Assembly: GCA_007748055.1 (NCBI GenBank)
Contig: CP036279.1
Coordinates: 2,790,001 to 2,854,000 of the forward strand
Length of the DNA stretch: 64,000 bases
From: Kolteria novifilia
GTDB taxonomy: Bacteria; Planctomycetota; Planctomycetia; Kolteriales; Kolteriaceae
Direction: 5' to 3'
The notes under the pieces were generated by a model. It ran no database searches. It worked only from the letters and a program-made list of their open reading frames with translations, and was not told the origin of the DNA. Each line of letters opens with the position of its first letter. Position 1 is the stretch's first letter. Below, in pieces: positions 36,688 through 46,178 of this stretch. The translations under genes and the position numbers were made by a program.

Positions 36688-37356
36688 ATGCACGTTCTAC
36701 CGCGTCGAAATTGGATGCTGGCTGGACTCCTCCTGGCGACCGCCCTTGGTTCCAGCGGCTGTCTCGTCAACATGATGGCGCTGCCCTTTTACCTCATCGG
36801 TGCCGAGTCGAAAGCCCCGCCGGCGATCGAGTTGGTCGACGGGCGTCGCGATGAGAAACGCGTGCTCGTGCTCAGCTACGCCAACAGCGGGCTACGTTTC
36901 GGTCACGACGCGATTGATGAGGAGATCGCCCAACTCCTTGGCTTCAACATCGCCTCGAACGAAAAACGTTTCACGGTCGTTCCCGAGCGTGAGGTTCGTC
37001 ACTGGCGTGACATGAACTCCCACTGGGGCGAGATGAGCTTGCAGGAAATCGGCGAGGAATTCGACGTCGACTACGTCATCTTCACCGAGGTGCAGGAGTT
37101 CTCGCTCAACGAGACGAAGAATCAATACCTGCTGCAGGGCAAGTCGCGAGTCATCTTCCGCGTTCACGACGTGAACAAGGACATGGTGGTCTTCAACGAC
37201 ATGTACATGTGCAGCTATCCACCCAACCGGTCGGTGCCGTTGACGGAGGTGATCAGCGAGGACCATTTCCGACGTCGCTTCCTGCGGAAGATCGCACGCG
37301 ATCTCTCTTGGTACGTCGTTCCACACCGCTACGTCGATGAAGTGAGCGACCTGTAG
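36688..37356 (+). CDS. Lipoprotein of unknown function
   Basis: 222 aa. A clear lipoprotein signal is present, LLLATALGSSGC, with Cys at about residue 25. The mature protein has an alternating pattern (KRVLVLSYANSGLRF, VDYVIFTEVQEFSL) like a small alpha/beta domain of the kind seen in CsgG/TolB-N-type periplasmic lipoproteins, but I cannot name the family. GAGG lies 9 bases upstream of the ATG. It is isolated and convergent with the coiled-coil gene. Confidence 0.7.
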   Translation: MHVLPRRNWMLAGLLLATALGSSGCLVNMMALPFYLIGAESKAPPAIELVDGRRDEKRVLVLSYANSGLRFGHDAIDEEIAQLLGFNIASNEKRFTVVPEREVRHWRDMNSHWGEMSLQEIGEEFDVDYVIFTEVQEFSLNETKNQYLLQGKSRVIFRVHDVNKDMVVFNDMYMCSYPPNRSVPLTEVISEDHFRRRFLRKIARDLSWYVVPHRYVDEVSDL

Positions 37357-37473
37357 GCCTGCGAGCCTCGGCAGCAGAACAACTCGTCGACCATCGTCGG
37401 ATGGAGCGTCTTCGGACGTCTCCATCCGTTTCCATTGGGTGGGGAGGTTTGGTCGCGAGAACGAACGACCGAT

Positions 37474-38682
37474 TCAGCCGAGTCGTTTGATGAGGCGGCG
37501 AATCTTGCTGGCGAGGGAGTTCTCGTCGACTTCCTCGGTATCGCCCTGGGTGCGGATTTCCTCTTGGAGTTGCTTCACGCCCGCCATCTGATTGCGAATC
37601 TGGGCCTCTCGCTCGGCATGGGCGAGTTCGGTCTTCAGCTCGAGCCGAATGCGTTCGATCGAAGCCTTTTCGCGATGGATCTCGGCTCGTTCCGTCGAGA
37701 GCTGAAGTTCGCTTGCCCGCAACCTCTCTTGAAGTTCCTGCTCTTGCTCCTGCAGTGACTCCTGGGCTCCTTCGAGTTGCTCCCGAAATTCGTTGAGTTC
37801 GCGTTCGTACTCGGCGAGGTCGGTCGGAAGCTGCGGTTGGTTGGCGAGTTCCGTGCGGTACTGTTCCACCGCTTGGCGGAGTTGCTCGTTCTCGTCTCGC
37901 AGCGTGCCGAGGTCTTCCGACTCGTTTCGCATACTCAGCAGTTCGTCCTTTTCGTGGAGCTGACGCTGGAGTTCGTCGCCACGCCGCGAACTCTCACTCA
38001 ACTGGGCCGCCGCGTCGCGAACGAAGTCCTTGAGGCGAGTTTTTTCCCGTTCGACTTCCGCCTTGAGGGCGGAAATTCGCGCTTCGTACTCGGCCCGTTG
38101 GGTTTCGACCTGCTGCGTCAGCAAACCGACACGTTGCACGGCCTCGTCGGTCCGCATCTCCTCGGCATTGGAACCGGAGCGGACTTGCTCGAGCTGAGAC
38201 TCGTAGTCCTGACGCAGCGTTTCGAGCTTGTTGGAGAACTCTTGCCGTTCGGCTTCGATCTGCTCTTGCAGTTGCCGCATACCCTCGGAGTTGGCTTCCG
38301 CATCGCCCGACGCGCTCGGTTCTCTCGCTTGGGCCTTGAGATCGTCGATTTCCCGCTTGTACTGCCCGCGAAGCAGATCGAGTTCCTCGTGAAGCTGCGA
38401 TCGTTCGCTGGTGAATTCCTCCTGCAAGGCGGCGATGCGCGCCTCGTGCTCGGCATCCTTCGTCGCGAGCTGCTCCTGGAGCTGAACGAGCTGATTCGCG
38501 AGATCCTCCGAGGCCGTCGCTTCTGGGGCTTGCTGCGACGACTGGTTTTCGCTGAGGGAGCCTAGCAGATCGACCAGGTCGCCGCTCGCGAGATCGCAAC
38601 GGCCGGCCGCGTCTCGGAGCTGGTCGCGGAGTCCCTCGAGGGTCCGTGCTAGCCGTTCCGCCGAATTCTCTGCTTCGGACAT
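37474..38682 (-). CDS. Long coiled-coil protein
   Basis: 402 aa from ATG 38682; GAGG 5 bases upstream makes this a better start than 38766. Nearly the whole protein from about residue 60 to 380 is heptad-rich with many Glu, Gln, Arg and Leu (e.g. LQEQLATKDAEHEARIAALQ, LQEQEQELQERLRASELQL). It ends in a basic tail, KIRRLIKRLG. No signal peptide or membrane segment is seen, so it is cytoplasmic. Function unknown; scaffold-like or filament-like roles are possible but not supported by any motif. Confidence 0.75.
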   Translation of the reverse strand: MSEAENSAERLARTLEGLRDQLRDAAGRCDLASGDLVDLLGSLSENQSSQQAPEATASEDLANQLVQLQEQLATKDAEHEARIAALQEEFTSERSQLHEELDLLRGQYKREIDDLKAQAREPSASGDAEANSEGMRQLQEQIEAERQEFSNKLETLRQDYESQLEQVRSGSNAEEMRTDEAVQRVGLLTQQVETQRAEYEARISALKAEVEREKTRLKDFVRDAAAQLSESSRRGDELQRQLHEKDELLSMRNESEDLGTLRDENEQLRQAVEQYRTELANQPQLPTDLAEYERELNEFREQLEGAQESLQEQEQELQERLRASELQLSTERAEIHREKASIERIRLELKTELAHAEREAQIRNQMAGVKQLQEEIRTQGDTEEVDENSLASKIRRLIKRLG

Positions 38683-39104
38683 CTGATCCTCACCCAAGGC
38701 TGTTGTCGTCGAGGAAGTCGCGTCGCGAGCGACGGGCGACGGCTGCTCCCCCCCCGTTTTGATCATACATCACCCCCATCGCTCGGCAATCAATCGGCCA
38801 AAACCGTGGTCGGATCCCCATGCTTTCGCGCATCACCCCGACCTGATACATTAGATCGTTGGGAAACGGTCGCATCGGGTTCCCGGAGGACGAGAGCGAG
38901 TTGGGTCACCCGTCGGCATGGATTCGCTCCCGCGGCCTGATGAGTCGACTCGTCGTCCATCGCTCGAACGAGTCATTCTCTTCCGTCTTCGCCAGGTGCC
39001 ATGCCCTGTCTGGCGTGGGCATGCCGAGTACATTTTTGATGGACGGCTGTATTGATCGGTCACGAACGTGCCCAATGTCCCCGCTTCCAATAAGGAGCAC
39101 CGCG
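38683..39104. other. Divergent promoter region with a REP-like hairpin
   Basis: About 420 bases between the divergent coiled-coil and TPR genes. A degenerate family-1 hairpin (ATGCCC…GGGCAT) lies at 38994-39025. No gene is seen. Confidence 0.5.
38994..39025. repeat. REP-like hairpin, family 1, degenerate copy
   Basis: Contains GGTGCCATGCCC and GCGTGGGCATGCC, the same motifs as the copies at 1182 and 54145, with the left arm partly changed. Confidence 0.45.
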
Positions 39105-40115
39105 ATGAAACAGGCGACGGCGATGATGGTCCTTCTGGCCGCGACGCCCCTCGCGTTCGGACAGGCCGAAGCGACGATCGAGTTGCCCACGGTTGGCGTG
39201 CAGAGCGTGCAGACCACCGTCGCGGTGCCTAGCGGCGGTGGAGCGGTGATCGGCGGCGTTGGCACGGGCGCGGGACGGCGCGTCGCGTTGCCTGGAGGCA
39301 TCGCCCTCGACCGAGTGGCGCGCGGCGGCAACATCATGACCGATGCCCAGATCATCGACTTGCGGAGCATGGCCGAGGAACGCGACTTCGTTCACGCCGC
39401 GGGACTCTACAAGTCCGGTCGCATCGCCGAGGCGATCGACATCTATCGCGAACTCGCCGAGTCTTCGGTCGACCCGGCACGGCAACGGCACGCGCGAGAC
39501 ATCCTGGCCGCCGTCAAGACGCTGGCGATGACGAAGGCCCGAAAGGCCCTCGAGCAAGCCAAGAGCGATGATCCCGGCGCCGCGCTGCGGGCGATCGAGG
39601 AAGTGCTCGAGCAATACCGGCTGGTCATCAGCGATCCCGCGATCCATGCGGCGCACCGGCAACTCGCCGAACATCCGGCCAATGCCGAGCCGAAGCATGG
39701 GGCCGCCGCGATGAATCACTATGTCAAAGGGGAGTCGGCCGAGATGAAGGGCAAGCACGAACTCGCCCGAGTTTACTACCGACTCGCCGCGAGGAAGAAG
39801 GGAACGACGGCGTCCCTGCACGCGAGCGAGGCGCTCGCGCGGCTCGATCGCATTGAGACGCATGTGGATAAGTCGGCGGAATTCGCGAAGAAAAAAACGC
39901 CGCCGATCGCTCCTCGTCCGCTCGAAGGGCCCGATCCCCAGCGGCTGATCTCGACGGCTCGCTTGCAGCGGCAAGCCAATCCGACGAAGGCCCGGGAACT
40001 CTACCGCCAAGCTCTGCTCGCGTTGCCGGTCGATTCACCCCTTTTTGTGCCGACGATGGAAGAGGCACGACGTCACGTGGAGGAGCAGGAGGCTCGAAAG
40101 GTGGAGGGGCGATGA
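39105..40115 (+). CDS. Exported TPR-like protein
   Basis: 336 aa from ATG 39105, which has AAGGAG 7 bases upstream. A signal peptide ends near LAFGQAEA, followed by a Gly/Val-rich stretch (VPSGGGAVIGGVGTGAG). The C-terminal two thirds are helical, with TPR-like segments such as AAGLYKSGRIAEAIDIYREL and ARVYYRLAARKKGTTASLHA, which usually bind partner proteins. The last codons overlap the start of the radical SAM gene by 4 bases (ATGA), so they are co-translated. Confidence 0.75.
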   Translation: MKQATAMMVLLAATPLAFGQAEATIELPTVGVQSVQTTVAVPSGGGAVIGGVGTGAGRRVALPGGIALDRVARGGNIMTDAQIIDLRSMAEERDFVHAAGLYKSGRIAEAIDIYRELAESSVDPARQRHARDILAAVKTLAMTKARKALEQAKSDDPGAALRAIEEVLEQYRLVISDPAIHAAHRQLAEHPANAEPKHGAAAMNHYVKGESAEMKGKHELARVYYRLAARKKGTTASLHASEALARLDRIETHVDKSAEFAKKKTPPIAPRPLEGPDPQRLISTARLQRQANPTKARELYRQALLALPVDSPLFVPTMEEARRHVEEQEARKVEGR

Positions 40116-41101
40116 GTCAGTCGGTCGGTGAAGAGGTGGTCGAGGCCCCGCCGCGCGGCTGGCGCGAGGCGGGACTACGCTACTACAAGTACAACCAGTT
40201 CCTTCGCGAGCGCTTCGGGGCACGGATCTTTCGCGTCACCGTCGATGGCGGATTTACCTGTCCGAACGTCGACGGCAAAGTCGCCCTTGGCGGCTGCGTC
40301 TACTGCGACAATCGCAGTTTCAGCCCGACGCGACGTCTTCCGCGCGTGCCCTTGCACCAGCAGATCGATCGTGGCATCGCGATGCTTGAGGACCGCTATG
40401 GCCCCGATGGCTACTTCGCCTATTTTCAGGCCGCCACCAACACTTACGCCAGTCTCGACAAACTCAAACGGCTCTACGACGAGGTCGTCGCCCATCCCCG
40501 CATCCAGGGGCTGGTGATCGGCACGCGCCCCGACTGCGTGGCCGATCCGGTGCTCGATTTGATCGAGAGCTACGCGAAACGGATGTACGTCTCGCTCGAA
40601 TATGGCTTGCAGACGGTTCACCAGCGTTCGCTCGATTGGATGAACCGCGGTCACGACGTCGCTTGCTACTACGACGCCGTCGAACGGACCCGCGGACGGG
40701 GAATCGACATCTGCGCCCACGTTATCCTCGGACTGCCGGGCGAATCGTTTGACGACATGATGCAGACCGCCGAGGGATTGGTGGCCTCGAATGTCGATGC
40801 GGTGAAGATCCACAATCTCCACGTTGTCGGCGATACGCCGATGGAGGAGCAGTTCCAGCGTGGGGAGATCGCGATTCTCGATCGCTCTGAGTACATGGAA
40901 GTCTTGATCGCGTTTCTGGAACGCCTTCCCGAGACGATGGTGGTGCAGCGCGTGACGGGGGATGCGCCCGACAACTACTTGGTCGCGCCGGCGTGGGTGG
41001 AGAAGAAAGCGTCGTTTCTTCAGGAACTCGATCGGGAGTTCCAGCGGCGTGACACCTGGCAGGGAAAGCTCGTTCGGCCGTCGCCGGTTCGGAAAAGCTG
41101 A
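40112..41101 (+). CDS. TIGR01212 family radical SAM protein (YhcC-like)
   Basis: 329 aa. It starts near YYKYNQFLRERFG and then has FRVTVDGGFTCPNVDGKVAL with Cys ligands and CVYC, together giving the unusual Cx(n)CxxC radical SAM cluster site of the YhcC/TIGR01212 group. Further signatures are SLEYGLQTVHQRSLDWMNRG and HVILGLPGESFDDMM. The enzyme binds a 4Fe-4S cluster and SAM; the substrate is not known for this group, and a tRNA-related role has been suggested. It is coupled to the TPR gene. Confidence 0.9.
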   Translation: MSQSVGEEVVEAPPRGWREAGLRYYKYNQFLRERFGARIFRVTVDGGFTCPNVDGKVALGGCVYCDNRSFSPTRRLPRVPLHQQIDRGIAMLEDRYGPDGYFAYFQAATNTYASLDKLKRLYDEVVAHPRIQGLVIGTRPDCVADPVLDLIESYAKRMYVSLEYGLQTVHQRSLDWMNRGHDVACYYDAVERTRGRGIDICAHVILGLPGESFDDMMQTAEGLVASNVDAVKIHNLHVVGDTPMEEQFQRGEIAILDRSEYMEVLIAFLERLPETMVVQRVTGDAPDNYLVAPAWVEKKASFLQELDREFQRRDTWQGKLVRPSPVRKS

Positions 41102-41300
41102 GCGAGTTGGCATTTGTGCCGCCTGGATGGATGAGTAATATACCCACTTCGGCTCGCGACCGGTCCTCGGCGATCACTTGTCGCTCCGGCGACGCCGTGG
41201 ATCTGGAGAAAGGTTGTCCCGCGTTAGCCATCAAGGGCGACATCGCTTTCGCGAGATGCCGACAATCATTCCAAACGTTCGAGGGGCAAGCCGACCGCCC

Positions 41301-42407
41301 ATGAGGCGACGCAAAATCCTGCATGTGATTCCGACCCTGGATCGGAGTGGCGCCGAGAAGCAGCTCATGCTTCTGGCGACTCGGTTGCCCGCGGATCGCT
41401 ATGACGTCACGGTCTGTGCGCTGACGCGAGAGGGGCCCTACGCCGAGGCCCTGCGCGACGCGGGACTGACGGTCCACTGCCTCCACAAGCGGTTCTCTTG
41501 GGATCCGTTGACGCTGTGGCGCCTCTTTCGGCTCGTCAAGTCGATCGCTCCCGACATTGTCCACACGTGGCTCTTCGCGGGCAACTGCTACGGCCGAGTC
41601 GCCGCCTGGGCCGCGGGCGTGCCGCATCTGATCGCGTCGGAACGCTGTGTCGATTCGTGGAAGGCGGGTTACCAACTCGCGATCGATCGTTGGCTAGCCC
41701 GTTTCACCGACCGCGTCGTCGCGAACACCAAGGCGGTCAGCGCCTTTTACGAGAAGGCCGGGATTCCCCGAAGCCAGCTCGTGGTGATTCCCAACGGGAT
41801 CGAAGCGGAGTCGAACGGAACACCGGCGCCCGAACGGAGCGAGGTCCTGGACGATCTCGGAGTGCCGAGCGAGAAGGTGACGATCGGTTTCATCGGTCGA
41901 CTTTGGCCCCAGAAGCGGGTTCGCGATCTCATCTGGGCCGTCGATGTCCTCCGCATCAGCGGACGCGACACGCCCCTTTTCATCGTCGGTGACGGCCCAC
42001 GACGCGGCGCGCTCGAGCGATTTTCACGCAACCTGGAGCTTCAACAACAGGTTCACTTTCTCGGCCATCGCGACGACGCCCAGCGTCTCTTGCACGGGAT
42101 CGACATCCTCGTCATTCCGAGCCGGTTCGAGGGGATGCCGAACGTCGCTCTCGAGGCGATGCTCATTGGCAAGCCGGTCGTCGCGACCCGGATCGCGGGA
42201 GTCGATGAGCTGATCGTCCACGACCAGACCGGACTCCTGGTCGAACCGCTGCGTCCGTTCGAGCTGGCCAAGGCGATCAATCGCCTACTCGACGAACCCG
42301 AGCTGCGCGAGCGTTTGGGGGCCGAGGGGAAGGACCGCGTCGAACGTCTCTTCAGCGTTGACCGCATGGTTCAAGCGTACGAGCAACTCTACGAGGAGTT
42401 GAACTGA
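41301..42407 (+). CDS. GT4-family glycosyltransferase
   Basis: 368 aa from ATG 41301; an ATG at 41256 is an alternative. The protein starts KILHVIPTLDRSGAEKQLML, the N-terminal Rossmann domain of GT-B glycosyltransferases. The C-terminal domain has VTIGFIGRLWPQKRVRDLI, PLFIVGDGPRR and SRFEGMPNVALEAMLIGKPV, i.e. the E-x7-E nucleotide-sugar site. It transfers a sugar from a nucleotide donor to an unidentified acceptor, for example in lipid or polysaccharide assembly. It is a single gene with no glycan cluster beside it. Confidence 0.9.
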   Translation: MRRRKILHVIPTLDRSGAEKQLMLLATRLPADRYDVTVCALTREGPYAEALRDAGLTVHCLHKRFSWDPLTLWRLFRLVKSIAPDIVHTWLFAGNCYGRVAAWAAGVPHLIASERCVDSWKAGYQLAIDRWLARFTDRVVANTKAVSAFYEKAGIPRSQLVVIPNGIEAESNGTPAPERSEVLDDLGVPSEKVTIGFIGRLWPQKRVRDLIWAVDVLRISGRDTPLFIVGDGPRRGALERFSRNLELQQQVHFLGHRDDAQRLLHGIDILVIPSRFEGMPNVALEAMLIGKPVVATRIAGVDELIVHDQTGLLVEPLRPFELAKAINRLLDEPELRERLGAEGKDRVERLFSVDRMVQAYEQLYEELN

Positions 42408-42441
42408 GCGAGGGAAGAGTCGGTCGTCGGAGGGAGTGGCC

Positions 42442-42675
42442 ATGCCGCGGCATTGCGTTCGCGCCACGAGCGGGGACGGAAGCGAGACCCGGTTTGTCAT
42501 CATCGTGGAACCGGAAGGGGACCACTTCGTCGCTCGCTGTGAAGCTCCCGCTGAGGAGTCGCAGGCCGCGATGCCACGCTTTTACGGCGAGACTCCCGAG
42601 AACGCTCTACGCCGAATGGCTCAGACGCTCGAGAATAGTTACGACGATATCGAACCGATTGCCGATAAAGGCTGA
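42442..42675 (+). CDS. Small protein, HicB-like pattern
   Basis: 77 aa from ATG 42442, with GGAGGG about 8 bases upstream. It reads TRFVIIVEPEGDHFVARCEA then FYGETPENALRRMAQTLENS, similar in order to HicB/DUF1902-type small domains (a strand pair, a turn with Cys/Pro, then a helix). No HicA partner is adjacent, and the family match is weak. Function unknown. Confidence 0.55.
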   Translation: MPRHCVRATSGDGSETRFVIIVEPEGDHFVARCEAPAEESQAAMPRFYGETPENALRRMAQTLENSYDDIEPIADKG

Positions 42676-42720
42676 GATCTCGATCGACGTTGTTGTTGCT
42701 GAGGACGCGGCCGTGAACCC

Positions 42721-43668
42721 ATGTTTTTAGACTATCCACGCTACGAATACATGCTGGCGTCGAGCCAAGTCGCGTTGGTCATGCTCGCGATGGGGGCGAC
42801 GCTTTCGCTCGATGACTTCATCGGCATTTTCCGCCGACCCCGCAGTTTTCTGGCGGGCGGAGTCCTCCAACTCGTTGGCGTGCCGCTGTTGGCGCTGGTT
42901 TTCATTCGGCTCTTTCGGCTCGAGCCCGGCGTCGCGGTCGGATTGATCGTCGTCGCGGCGATGCCGGGGGGCTCGATGTCGAACTTGTTCACGTTCCTCG
43001 CGAAGGGAAACGTGGCCCTTTCGATCGCGCTGACCGCGTGCGCCACGCTCGGGTCGCTCGTCTCGATTCCGTTGATCTTGGCCCTTTTCGCCTCCGAGCA
43101 CATGCCCGCGGGGTTTGCTCTTCCCATCGATCGGGTGGTGGGCGAAGTCTTTCTCTTTCTCCTTTTGCCCCTGGTGGCGGGGTACGGCTTCGCCCAAGTC
43201 GCCCGGCCCTATCGCGGCAAGCTGTCGCGCTGGGCGATGCGTTTCGCGCTCGTGCTCCTGGCGGCGATGGTCGTCGGCTCGCTCGGCAGCGGGCGAATCG
43301 ACCCCCACGCGTACGGCTGGCGGGTCCCCACCGCGATCATCCTCTTTTGTGTCGTCGCCCAGCAATTGAGCATGATTCCCTTCCGGTTTCTCGGTTGGCC
43401 GTCGCCCGATCGTATCGCGGTCGGCATGGAAGTGACGGTGCGAAACGTCAACTTGGCCCTCCTGGTCAAGGCCTCTCTCTTTCCCGCGGCGGCGATTCTC
43501 ACGTCGGGGGCCGAAGGTGTCTCGTCGACAGCGATCGCCGATGGCGTCCTCTTCGTGGTGCTCTATTATGGAGCGGTATCGCTAGTCGCTTCGGTCCCGG
43601 TCATGGTGATCCATCGACGCATGCTCCGTCGGCGGATGTTTGCAACACAGGTTGACCCGGTGGCATAA
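42721..43668 (+). CDS. SBF-family (bile acid:Na+ symporter-like) transporter
   Basis: 315 aa with about nine to ten hydrophobic segments and no signal peptide. The pattern ASSQVALVMLAMGATLSLDD and VAAMPGGSMSNLFTFLAKGN is typical of the SBF family, in which two crossing unwound helices form the sodium site; EVTVRNVNLALLVKAS supplies the second. These inner-membrane proteins import organic anions or sulfur compounds with Na+. The substrate is not predictable. It follows the small protein and precedes the helicase without obvious functional link. Confidence 0.88.
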   Translation: MFLDYPRYEYMLASSQVALVMLAMGATLSLDDFIGIFRRPRSFLAGGVLQLVGVPLLALVFIRLFRLEPGVAVGLIVVAAMPGGSMSNLFTFLAKGNVALSIALTACATLGSLVSIPLILALFASEHMPAGFALPIDRVVGEVFLFLLLPLVAGYGFAQVARPYRGKLSRWAMRFALVLLAAMVVGSLGSGRIDPHAYGWRVPTAIILFCVVAQQLSMIPFRFLGWPSPDRIAVGMEVTVRNVNLALLVKASLFPAAAILTSGAEGVSSTAIADGVLFVVLYYGAVSLVASVPVMVIHRRMLRRRMFATQVDPVA

Positions 43669-43724
43669 ACAACCGAGAACGAAGATCGGCACTACGAGCC
43701 GCACCTTGCCGATCCGAGGACTGA

Positions 43725-46175
43725 ATGGACGCCACCGTACCGAGTCGCGACGAACTGGGAGACCGCTATCTTTCGAGCCTGCAAGTGGAGCCCTATCCGG
43801 TTCAGGAAGAGGCGCTGCTGGCTTGGATGACCGCGGAGCAGGGGGTGCTCGTCTGCGCCCCGACCGGAACGGGCAAGACGATGATTGCCCACGCGGCCCT
43901 CTACGAGGCGCTGCATCGCGACGAGATCGCCTACTACACCACGCCGCTGATCGCGCTGACCGATCAAAAATTCCACGAACTCCAGCAGTGCGCCGTCTCT
44001 TGGGGTTTCTCCGAGACTGATGTCGGTCTCGTCACCGGGAATCGACGAGTCAATCCCGACGCCCGCGTCCTGGTCGTTGTCGCGGAGATCCTGCTCAATC
44101 GACTGCTCAACGCGGAGAATTTCGACTTCGAGCGCGTCTCGGCGGTCGTGATGGACGAGTTCCATAACTTCGCCGACGCCGAACGCGGCATTGTTTGGGA
44201 ACTCTCGCTCGCGCTGCTGCCGCCTCATGTTCGCTTGATGCTTCTCTCCGCGACCGTCGGTAATTCGCGCGAGTTCGTCAACTGGCTCGAACGCTGCCAC
44301 AACAGAAAGCTCGAACTGGTGGAGGGAACCGAACGACGCGTTCCCTTGGCCCACCAGTGGATTCCCGATCGTTTGCTGGGCGAACACATGGTCGACATGG
44401 CGGGCGGGGAAGGGGATTCGCGGCGCACACCCGCGCTCGTCTTTTGCTTCAATCGCGAGGAGTGTTGGTCCGTCGCCGAGCACCTCAAGGGGCTCGACTT
44501 GACCACTGGTCCGCAACGCCAACGCATCAAGGAGGAAATGGAGAGGTTCGACTTCACTCAAGGGGCCGGGCCGAAGATCCGCCAGATCCTGGGACGCGGC
44601 GTCGGCGTCCACCATGCGGGGATGTTGCCCCGTTTCCGGCGGCTGGTCGAACGGCTCTACGAACAGAAACTCCTCTCGGTCTGTGTTTGCACCGAGACGC
44701 TGGCGGCGGGCATCAATCTCCCGGCTCGTTCGGTGGTATTGACCAATTTGCTCAAGGGGCCGAAGGGAAAGAAGAAGCTGATCGACGCGAGCACCGCGCA
44801 TCAGATCTTCGGGCGCGCCGGACGACCACAGTACGACGATCGCGGCTACGTTTACGCGTTGGCCCACGAGGACGACGTCAAGATCCTTCGGTGGCAGGAG
44901 AAGTACGACTCGATCCCCGAGAACACCAAGGATCCCGGACTCCTCAAAGCGAAGAAGGCCCTCAAGAAGAAGAAGCCAACGCGTCGCGACACCCAGCAAT
45001 ACTGGAACGAGGCCCAGTTCGACAAGCTGATCGCCGCTCCTCCCGGCAAACTCTACAGCAAGGGTCCGTTGCCCTGGCGCCTGCTGGCGTACCTCCTGCG
45101 GAAGTCGCCCGAGGTCGAACGCGTGCGCGGCGTCATCCGCAAGCGACTGCTCGACCAACCCCGAATCGAGGCCGCGGAGAAGGACCTCGATCGCATGCTC
45201 CTCTCGCTCTGGGCGGGGGGCTTCGTGACCCTCACGCCGGAACCTCCCAAGCAGGAGGAGGTGGTCGAGAAGGAGGAGAAGAAAAAGCCGGAAGCGCCAA
45301 CCGGTTCGGGCATGTTCGACGGGATTCTGACCAACGTCACCAAGGAGAAACCGAAGGACGAGAAGGTCGAGGCTAAACCGCGCTACTCGCCCGAACTCGC
45401 GACGCCGACACCGAAACTCGGCAGCCTCCTTCAATTTCGCGGCATCCATCCGATTTACGGAGCCTTTCTCCTCGAGCATCTCGGCATCGCCGACCGTGAC
45501 GAAAGGATTCAAGCGTTCGAGAGTGTCTTGGGGTTGCCGCGAGCCCTTTGGCGGTCGGTGCGGGTGCCGCTGAAGGAGGAAGTCCCGCCTGGTCCGCTTC
45601 AGACGACGCGGCTCGACACGGAGTTGATCAAACGCGGGCTCATGCTCGCGAAGGTTCCCGACGAGGAGAAAGAGAACGACAACGGCTATGACGACGAGGA
45701 GGAGTTCGAACCGCCGCTCGCCGAGAAGCTCCGTCTCCTCTTCGACGCGACCTATCCCGATGTGAAGGACGTACAGACCAGCCCGGTCTGGTCCGTCGGA
45801 GAACTCCTGCGATTCAATGGCGACTTCAACAAGTACATCCGCGCTCACAACCTCGTGAAGCAAGAGGGGATCATCTTCCGTCATCTGCTACGGATGATTC
45901 TCCTGTGCGGCGAGTTCGTCAACGTTTGCCCGAGTGAGACAACGCCGGAGGAGTGGCGCGCCGAGATGATCGACATCTCCCAGAAGCTGATTGAGTCGTG
46001 CCGGAGCGTCGATCCCGACAGCACCGAGAAGGCGATCGAGCAGGCTCATGCCGCCGATGTGGTGGAAGGCGAAGAGCATCGCGTCCCGACGAACTCCGAG
46101 GGAGGGACATCGGATGCGGACGACGAACGCCGTTGGGAGGAGACGTTCGAGAATCTCTATGGCGGAGAGAAGTAG
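43725..46175 (+). CDS. Ski2-like DEAD/DExH-box helicase
   Basis: 816 aa from ATG 43725, with GAGG 5 bases upstream. Helicase motifs are in order: Q-region YPVQEEALLAW, Walker A APTGTGKTMIAHA, motif Ib, DEFH (motif II) in VVMDEFHNFAD, LLSATVGNSREF (motif III) and motifs V/VI TETLAAGINLPARSVV and QIFGRAGRPQYDD. This is the Ski2/Mtr4-like order, ATP-dependent RNA or DNA unwinding. A Lys/Glu-rich insertion lies near 515-545. The C-terminal part has no recognised domain. The next gene, thiD, begins 3 bases after the stop, so they may share a transcript. Confidence 0.9.
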   Translation: MDATVPSRDELGDRYLSSLQVEPYPVQEEALLAWMTAEQGVLVCAPTGTGKTMIAHAALYEALHRDEIAYYTTPLIALTDQKFHELQQCAVSWGFSETDVGLVTGNRRVNPDARVLVVVAEILLNRLLNAENFDFERVSAVVMDEFHNFADAERGIVWELSLALLPPHVRLMLLSATVGNSREFVNWLERCHNRKLELVEGTERRVPLAHQWIPDRLLGEHMVDMAGGEGDSRRTPALVFCFNREECWSVAEHLKGLDLTTGPQRQRIKEEMERFDFTQGAGPKIRQILGRGVGVHHAGMLPRFRRLVERLYEQKLLSVCVCTETLAAGINLPARSVVLTNLLKGPKGKKKLIDASTAHQIFGRAGRPQYDDRGYVYALAHEDDVKILRWQEKYDSIPENTKDPGLLKAKKALKKKKPTRRDTQQYWNEAQFDKLIAAPPGKLYSKGPLPWRLLAYLLRKSPEVERVRGVIRKRLLDQPRIEAAEKDLDRMLLSLWAGGFVTLTPEPPKQEEVVEKEEKKKPEAPTGSGMFDGILTNVTKEKPKDEKVEAKPRYSPELATPTPKLGSLLQFRGIHPIYGAFLLEHLGIADRDERIQAFESVLGLPRALWRSVRVPLKEEVPPGPLQTTRLDTELIKRGLMLAKVPDEEKENDNGYDDEEEFEPPLAEKLRLLFDATYPDVKDVQTSPVWSVGELLRFNGDFNKYIRAHNLVKQEGIIFRHLLRMILLCGEFVNVCPSETTPEEWRAEMIDISQKLIESCRSVDPDSTEKAIEQAHAADVVEGEEHRVPTNSEGGTSDADDERRWEETFENLYGGEK

Positions 46176-46178
46176 CCG

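Noticed and set aside
42442-42675. HicAB toxin-antitoxin system
   Set aside because: The small protein has only a HicB-like pattern and no HicA-like gene is adjacent.
43692-45884. 730-aa frame on the minus strand
   Set aside because: It is the mirror of the Ski2-like helicase in GC-rich DNA and has no family signature or ribosome-binding site.
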